A stretch of DNA of 64,000 nt from the NCBI GenBank assembly GCA_015698045.1, contig BLAL01000194.1, forward strand, positions 1,612,001-1,676,000, in the 5' to 3' direction. This DNA comes from Rhizophagus clarus. Taxonomy: Eukaryota > Glomeromycota > Glomeromycetes > Glomerales > Glomeraceae. How positions within the stretch are numbered: the first letter of the stretch is position 1; every line of letters starts with the position of its first letter. The notes beneath the pieces were generated by a model. The model was given only the letters and a program-made list of their open reading frames with translations. It ran no database searches and was not told where the DNA came from. Position numbers and translations under genes: made by a program. Positions 58,300 to 64,000 of this stretch are shown here, one piece after another.

Positions 58300-59600
58300 A
58301 ACTAAATAAGACGTAAATAGTTTTGTAGAATTGTTAATTTTTAACAAAATTTATGGTACTTTGATATAATTATAGTAATCTAATCTGATTAGAGAAAAAA
58401 AAGATAATCTAATTTAGGCTGTAATTTCACTAAACATACAAAAAAAAAAAAAAAATAAATTACCGAAGTTTTACTAATATATAGAAGAATTCTTTCACGA
58501 AATCGGTATGAGAGGTCAATGTTCGATACGGTACACTGTTGAACTATCCGAATATAGATTAATTGTTGATTAGATGATCAATAAACATGTGTCAGAAAAT
58601 GGAATTTTAGATTCAATCACACTCTTGTATCACTTAGAGCTGCAAATATTACGTTCTTGACCTGTGTGATATTACTGTCAAGATATTGATACGAGGATTG
58701 CCTTAGAGCCATATTTACATAAGCTAGAGACGTTTACCACATATTATGTAAAAAGTTTTTTTCTTATATTCACGCTTTACGTTATTATTTTATCATCAAT
58801 ATAAAAATGTCAAGATTTACAATATAATAATAATAAACTAAACAATACAATATAATCATTTAATTATATACTTCGCATTATTATTTGAAACATGGCTCTC
58901 ATTTATATTCAAAGTACATTTATTCATTATTTGTTATTATCAATCGATCGAGATTCAAGCATCATCTCCGAACCTAACTAAAGCAAGGTCTGTTAATTAA
59001 ATAATCTCACTAATATTTATTTGTATTTTGTACAATAGTATGTATTATATCAGCAATTATAGCTGTAAAAGGTTATGTTTACTGCGCTTAATCAAAAAAG
59101 GAAGTGCAAATTTATCTTAGATAAATATCTGCAGATTCTTATTGAATGATGTAACGATAGTCCTATTTGTTCATAAACAAATACTTTAGCAACTTACAAA
59201 TAAAAATTTCCTTTCGTTAAATAAGTAAATCTAAATTTTCCTTTCGTTAAATCTAAATTTTCCTTTCATTAAATAAAAATTTCTTTTCGTTATGTAAATA
59301 TGTCAATATGTTAAATAATTAAAATTTAAATTTTTGTATAATTCAAATCGATTCTATTTTCAATTCTAAACAAATCGTCTCCCCTTGTAAGATTGTCACG
59401 AAATAAACATCTCAATATGGTATAATCTCAACATATACCGTATAAATTTGGAAATGCAAGGTCAGCTCGGGGGTTTGGAATTGGGATGAGGTCTCTTATT
59501 TATATTTTACTTTGTTCGAATTTTTGTATCTCAGAATTTTTGTATCTTGTATCTTTATTTTTTGCTATATCCAAACGTAAGGCAAATCAAGAGACAGCAG
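58300..59600. other. Intergenic region
   Basis: This presumably contains the promoter of the BAH-transposase gene. Four copies of AAATTTTCCTTTCGTTAAAT-like units are in tandem at 59205-59292. No gene seen otherwise. Confidence 0.5.
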
Positions 59601-59689
59601 GTATGTAACTTTATAAAATATAATTATAATAAATTTTACTTTGAGAATAAAATGATACTGAAAATATGTATAATAGTACCGATTTCGAA

Positions 59690-60866
59690 AAATCAAAGTC
59701 TAAGTCAAAAAGCGAAGAAAAGGAGGGAGACCAATATTAACGATGTTGATCAATTCATTTCAGGTAAATATTATATACATATCATATATGTGTGTGGCCT
59801 TAATATTTAATAATATATTTAATCTTTAATTAAATGATATACTACTAAATAATAGGTTTAGCTTCTAACCGAAGAAATAATGATGAAAGAGAAGATGATG
59901 ATGGAAGAGAAAAAGATGATGGAAGGGAAGATGAAAAAGAAAGAGAAGATCGCGAAGAAGAGAAAAGTGGTAGTTCAGATAACGATAGTGATGATCATGA
60001 TAGAGATAAAATGAATATGACGGATGATAAACTCGTAAATTTGGATGAACCCATTCCTGTTGGGTTTAAAAGTAATTTAAATTTTCTCGTCGCCCATCCA
60101 CATATTCTTCATCTAGCAAATAAAATGTTAGAAATGGATTCCAGTTCTGGCTCGACGTCTTCAACGTCTAATGCTGATGTTAGTGCTAAATATATTTATT
60201 TTGTACCCAATTCTTTAAAGTAAATAACATATCTTTTAATATTTTAGGATAATGCTCGTCTTTGAGACGAGTCCATTAAATGTCTTTTTCTTCGTACCTG
60301 CAACCCGCGTGGGGAAACATTTGATGAATTAATTAAAAAAATTTTCAAGGTTCAAATTTACAGTACAGAAGGAAAAAATTTCTTAGAGAAAACTCATCGA
60401 GCCTTTGCTGACTACCGTAATAAACTTAATCAAAATATTGAACATGAGATAAATGAATATAAAAATATTAGAAAAAATAGGTATATTTTATTTTATTGTT
60501 TGATAATATATCTTATATCTAATGAGTTTATTGTTATGTTAATAAAAAATAATTAACTGTAAAGCGATCACTGATAGCCTGTCAAATAAAGAAGTAAAAG
60601 ACTATGTTGATGAACATTTTGTTCAAAAACTCTTGAATCGACAGCTCGCTGCTGTAAATCTCTCTGAAATGAAAAAGATTGGTAGCTTCGATACGTTAAT
60701 AGATTTTATAAAAGAAACCTTCAAGGTTTCTTGAAATGGCAAAGATCTATCTACCGTTAAGAACTTGGATAGTATTACGAAGGATATAATTGTTACCTCT
60801 CGAAGTGGCAACAGGATAGTAAATTCTTTGGAACTTTTATTTAACACATTACGTCTTTATTCATAA
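59690..60866 (+). pseudogene. Broken multi-exon gene, acidic region plus helical domain, unknown family
   Basis: Exon-like segments in order: KKRRETNINDVDQF near 59720, then a long Asp/Glu/Arg/Lys repeat tract (59875-60010), then LDEPIPVGFKSNLNFLVAHP (60035-60100), then FLRTCNPRGETFDELIKKIF, KTHRAFADYRNKLNQNIEHE, and VKDYVDEHFVQKLLNRQLAA, ending about 60866. GT-AG introns separate them. In-frame stops: TGA at 60263-60265 and a TGA near 60734. It is divergent from the BAH-transposase gene. I do not recognise the family. Confidence 0.45.
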
Positions 60867-61801
60867 ATATTAATAAAATTAAATTATAGATTTAGTAGCG
60901 CTCTTTAATTAATCATCAATAAATGATTTTTGCACTATAAAATTTAAAAATATTTTAATATTCACTAATTTTTTCAATTAAATCAATAAATATGGTCATA
61001 TAAATAAAATACGCATATTAATAGTCATACATTGTAAGTTTTTTGCTGGACTTGTAATTTTGGTGTTACGAATTGTAGTATGTCCCATATTTGATTTCCA
61101 TTTTCAAACTAAGTGATAATCATGTATTTCATCTTAATAAGTATAATTCTAGAAGGTTTAAGTTTAGAATGTCTCACGTATTACATAAGCATAATCCTCG
61201 TTCAACGCGCTCAATATTTATTAATTCCTTTTAAACGTTCGAAAATTCATTAAATCAATCACGAAAAGTAAAATAAATCAAAATTTTTTTTTCGCATTAG
61301 AAAATATCGTAAAAGATGTGGTAAAATATTATGAGTAAATAAAGTTAATTTTTTACGTAAAATTTTTAATCACTTTTAATGGCTAATTTTTTTTTTGTAC
61401 AATGGGAAACAATGGAAAATTGACATTTTAATCACTTTTAATGGACAAGAGACGGAATTAATTTTCAAAATTCTATGAATTTATGATGTAATATCATGAA
61501 TTAATGAAATCATTTTAATTTAAAAAGGAAAAAATAATTGAAATGGCGTAATCAGAATTGTTAGAAAAAATAATTGAATGGCGTAATTAATTGTTAGAAA
61601 AAAATAATTGAAATGGCGTAATTAAAATTGTTAGAAAAAATGATTGAAATGGCGTAATTAGAATTATTAGAAAAAATAATTAAAAAATGGAACTTTCTCA
61701 CATTTTTTAATTTTTTAATTATATATTTCTTGTCTTATATTCACTCATATATAACAAATTTTTGTCAAATATAACATCGCAAAATTTCAAAAATTCTAAT
61801 A
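60867..61801. other. Non-coding stretch with a short tandem repeat
   Basis: No gene seen. From about 61530 to 61675 a unit GAAATGGCGTAATTAGAATT plus GTTAGAAAAAATAATT is repeated four times (period about 36 bp). Confidence 0.6.
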
Positions 61802-62558
61802 ATGTCTTCAAATAACACAAATACAACATCATCAACCTCTCGCGATCCTTCAACTTCATCTCAACATTGTACTGATAATGCCGAATCTTTATCTAATTCT
61901 ACTTCTCCTCGCAGCACCTCCACTGACCGGGTAGAATGGACAGATGAATAAACCGCTGCGCTCATTGAGCAGCGGAGGTCACGAAATTACGAATATTATT
62001 ACCAAATTCCAGGGCGCAGCAGAAAAAAATTCTGGAGATCAGTAGCAGAAAATGTTAATAATACTTGTGGATGTAACTATACAGGACAACAATGCCAGAC
62101 GAAGTTCAATGGGCTCGTTACTAACTATCATGTGAGTTAAATATTAATAAATAAAAATTTGTGTAATATTAATGACTTTAAAATATTTTAGGATCAATTA
62201 TTGGTCATTGCCAATGACCCTAGAGGCGTGAGGAGTCGCCCAGGAGCGGTGTTTTTCGACATAATGAACACCCGCTTCTGGAAAAGACCAGGTAAGAATT
62301 CTAATTGCTTTATATTTATTTAGAATTATGTATTCCAATATTATTTAATATGTTTCTAGATGATCAATTTGTACAAGCTTCAATCGGAGTTAGCCAGACT
62401 CGAAATCGAAGAAATCAAAGGAATAGAAGATGTATGTAAATTATAAAAAAAATTTAATCAAGTTATAGATTTTTTTATTGATTTTCTTAATCAATTTATA
62501 GCCCGAAGCAACAACAATAGCCAGAATACTGTAGATAATAATGATACTATCGATAATG
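61802..62558 (+). pseudogene. Myb/SANT-like gene, paralog of the hAT-borne gene
   Basis: Exons 61802-62131, 62192-62291, 62360-62431, 62502-62558 by GT-AG signals. A Ser/Thr-rich leader precedes a Myb/SANT-like domain (EWTDE, AALIEQRRSRNYEYYYQIPG, KKFWRSVAENVN, QCQTKFNGLVTNYH, then RPGAVFFDIMNTRFWKRP). A TAA at 61949-61951 interrupts the domain. The exon break after YH and the 100-bp second exon match the hAT-borne gene at 12086-12787, so the two share ancestry. The third and fourth exons are Asn/Arg/Gln-rich. No hAT ends were found around it, so it may be a host gene or an older transposon remnant. Confidence 0.55.
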
Positions 62559-63209
62559 GTAAGTACAAAATTTTTTTCCTTTTTTCACCTATGAAATTTT
62601 TCTAAAAATTTTTTCTTTTATTTGATGCTAAACCTTAACTGTTAATAATTTGATACGATAATCAAATAATGCTAAACTTAATAATTTGATACAAAAATAA
62701 TGCAAAATCTTAATAATTGATATAATAAAGCCAACATTTAACAAATAAAGTTTTCTTTGTTAATTCGTTATTAATAAAATTTTAAAGTGATGAGAATTTA
62801 ATTGTACTTGTGTGACCAACTCAGTGAACTTGCCCCTTAAACATTATTGAATTCTACACATTAAATTACGTCATTTTCTATCATCGATTTTCTCTAGCAC
62901 ATTTAAAATTTCCAATTTAGTATGTTTTCCATTCCTATGATGAAAGAAAAAGCTTTTCCTGGTATAATCCTTTAGTCAAATATATTTTATATCTTTGTGA
63001 AATGGATTCATAAAAGGTTCCTTTCTTCATGTTGACATATCAGGCCTGTTTCATATAAATATTTCTCCTTTTCTTAAAACTGTTTCAACTTTTCCTCTCC
63101 TCTCTTATAGGTTTGCATTTCTCTGCATGCAGAGATTATGAGTCATGATTTATTTTCTGAAGTATCGACTACAATTATTTATCTTCTTTATTATATCTTA
63201 TATAGAAAT
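62559..63209. other. Gap between the Myb/SANT-like and leucine-zipper genes
   Basis: AT-rich at first, then less so after 62930. Possible small exon-like stretch 63112-63204 between AG and GT-like signals, not assigned. It could be introns of one longer gene linking 61802 to 63742. Confidence 0.35.
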
Positions 63210-63742
63210 ATGAGCCGTCGCAAGCCTCACAAATCACAGGCCGCAAAGGCAAAATCGGTACATCATTTCAGAACAAAAATATTGAAGAAGAAGCGAAAGG
63301 GAATTTATGAAATAGGTGGGTGAATACTACGGCTTTCCGTACATAGTCTGGCCTGGGTTTAAGCTTCTAAAATGGCTACTGTGAACTCGCCTCTCAGGTT
63401 GATGTTCTTAATGGTCCTGTGAAGCACCTGAATTGTTGAACTGTCGGGTGCCTAGCTTTTGCTTTAACGTGGCTCTCCTGCTGGGTGAGTTGATCATAAC
63501 TGATCCCACCTTCTGCTATTCCTCTTTAATCCCTTCCCTCTGCAGGTTATGTTGAGGCTCTTGAGAAAAGAATCAATCAACTAGAAGAGAAGGTAAAAGC
63601 CTTGGAAGAGGAAAAAGTTCAGCTTTTTTTTGAAAGGAACGAAGCAATATTAAATATAAATTAAAAGGATGCCAGAATCAGGGCTTTGGAAATGGATCAA
63701 GAGCTAACAAGACGTATTGGATTGAGAAAGAAAAGGAATTAG
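63210..63742 (+). pseudogene. Basic leucine-zipper-like protein, one internal stop
   Basis: Exons 63210-63315 and 63546-63742 join in phase. The first encodes a basic region (MSRRKPHKSQAAKAKSVHHF, KILKKKRKG). The second begins GYVEALEKRINQLEEKVKAL and continues as a coiled coil in which Leu occurs at every seventh position four times, a leucine zipper. A TAA follows near 63662, after which the frame continues to a TAG near 63740. The basic-plus-zipper order resembles bZIP factors but the basic region lacks the canonical N-x7-R signature as far as I can see. It may be the 3' end of the gene at 61802. Confidence 0.45.
63316..63545 (+). other. GC-richer intron
   Basis: The intron between the two leucine-zipper exons is clearly richer in G and C (roughly half by eye) than the rest of the window. 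It contains an imperfect hairpin (AGCACCTGA near 63423 with TCGGGTGCC near 63447). It may hold a structured or non-coding RNA, or be of different origin. Confidence 0.35.
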
Positions 63743-64000
63743 GTTTGTTATTAAAGTCTATTATCAAATTATATACTATAATTCTTTATTAAAGTACCTG
63801 ACGAATCCTAACCAATTAATTAATTATCAAATAGCAATCTATCTATGAAAAAATCAAAATTATAAATAAACTTATAATAAATTTCTTATCTTCAAATATA
63901 AGTTGATACTTTTAATTGATAATATAAATGCTAATAAGTGCGAAAAGTGTTTCAATATAATCAACCGATCCCGCAAATAAAGGGAATCATGTATCACATT
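63743..64000. other. Terminal AT-rich stretch
   Basis: Nothing recognisable to the end of the window. Confidence 0.5.

Overview
This is a very AT-rich eukaryotic window, best explained as repeat-dense chromosomal DNA of an arbuscular-mycorrhizal (Glomeromycotina, Rhizophagus-like) fungus. The reasons are short spliceosomal introns (GTAAGT-like donors, T-rich acceptors), two intact fungal housekeeping genes, and a mix of Maverick-like, hAT, pogo, Tc1, Crypton-like and tnp2/BAH-type transposase genes. No bacterial operon, CRISPR array, rRNA or convincing tRNA was seen. The organism call is inference from gene families; no marker gene settles the species.

Layout. (1) 1-16.4 kb: a decayed Maverick/Polinton-like element. 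It has a family B DNA polymerase (+), a retrovirus-like Gag/aspartic-protease polyprotein (-), a Maverick-type integrase (+), a small unknown gene (-) and a small Cys-rich gene (+). Two hAT elements with 8-bp target-site duplications (TSDs) interrupt it: a 1.6-kb satellite-filled non-autonomous copy inside the polymerase gene (406-2037), and a 4.8-kb element inside the Cys-rich gene (11528-16284) carrying a BED-finger hAT transposase plus a separate intact Myb/SANT-like gene. (2) 16.4-29.8 kb: relics. These are a LINE ORF1-like remnant, two TA-flanked MITEs, a repeat-bearing pseudogene, the 3' half of a tnp2-like transposase, a Tc1 transposase split by a third hAT element (25994-27419), and a Crypton-like tyrosine recombinase. 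(3) 29.8-36.7 kb: a two-gene host island, both on the minus strand: an NDC1-like nuclear-pore membrane protein (10 exons) and a PHO81-like SPX-ankyrin-pseudoGDPD protein (7 exons). All splice phases check in both. (4) 36.7-40.7 kb: gene-free AT-rich DNA. (5) 40.7-53.7 kb: a tandem array of mini-exon-like units, cut by a 7.6-kb element with 8-bp TSDs, a tnp2-like transposase and a divergent second gene (42188-49803). It is followed by a non-autonomous element with 8-bp imperfect TSDs (50507-53698) that itself contains a pogo/Tigger transposon (50877-52713). (6) 54.7-58.3 kb: an intact six-exon gene joining BAH-like modules to a tnp2-like core. (7) 59.5-64 kb: broken genes, including a paralog of the Myb/SANT gene and a leucine-zipper protein.

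The mobile genes show a common decay pattern: nearly all in-frame stops can be explained by single C-to-T (or G-to-A) changes, while the two host genes and the BAH-transposase gene have none. The most unusual signals are the Gag/protease block inside a pol B/integrase element, the hAT element carrying its own Myb/SANT gene, the mini-exon-like arrays, and the tnp2-like element with 8-bp TSDs.
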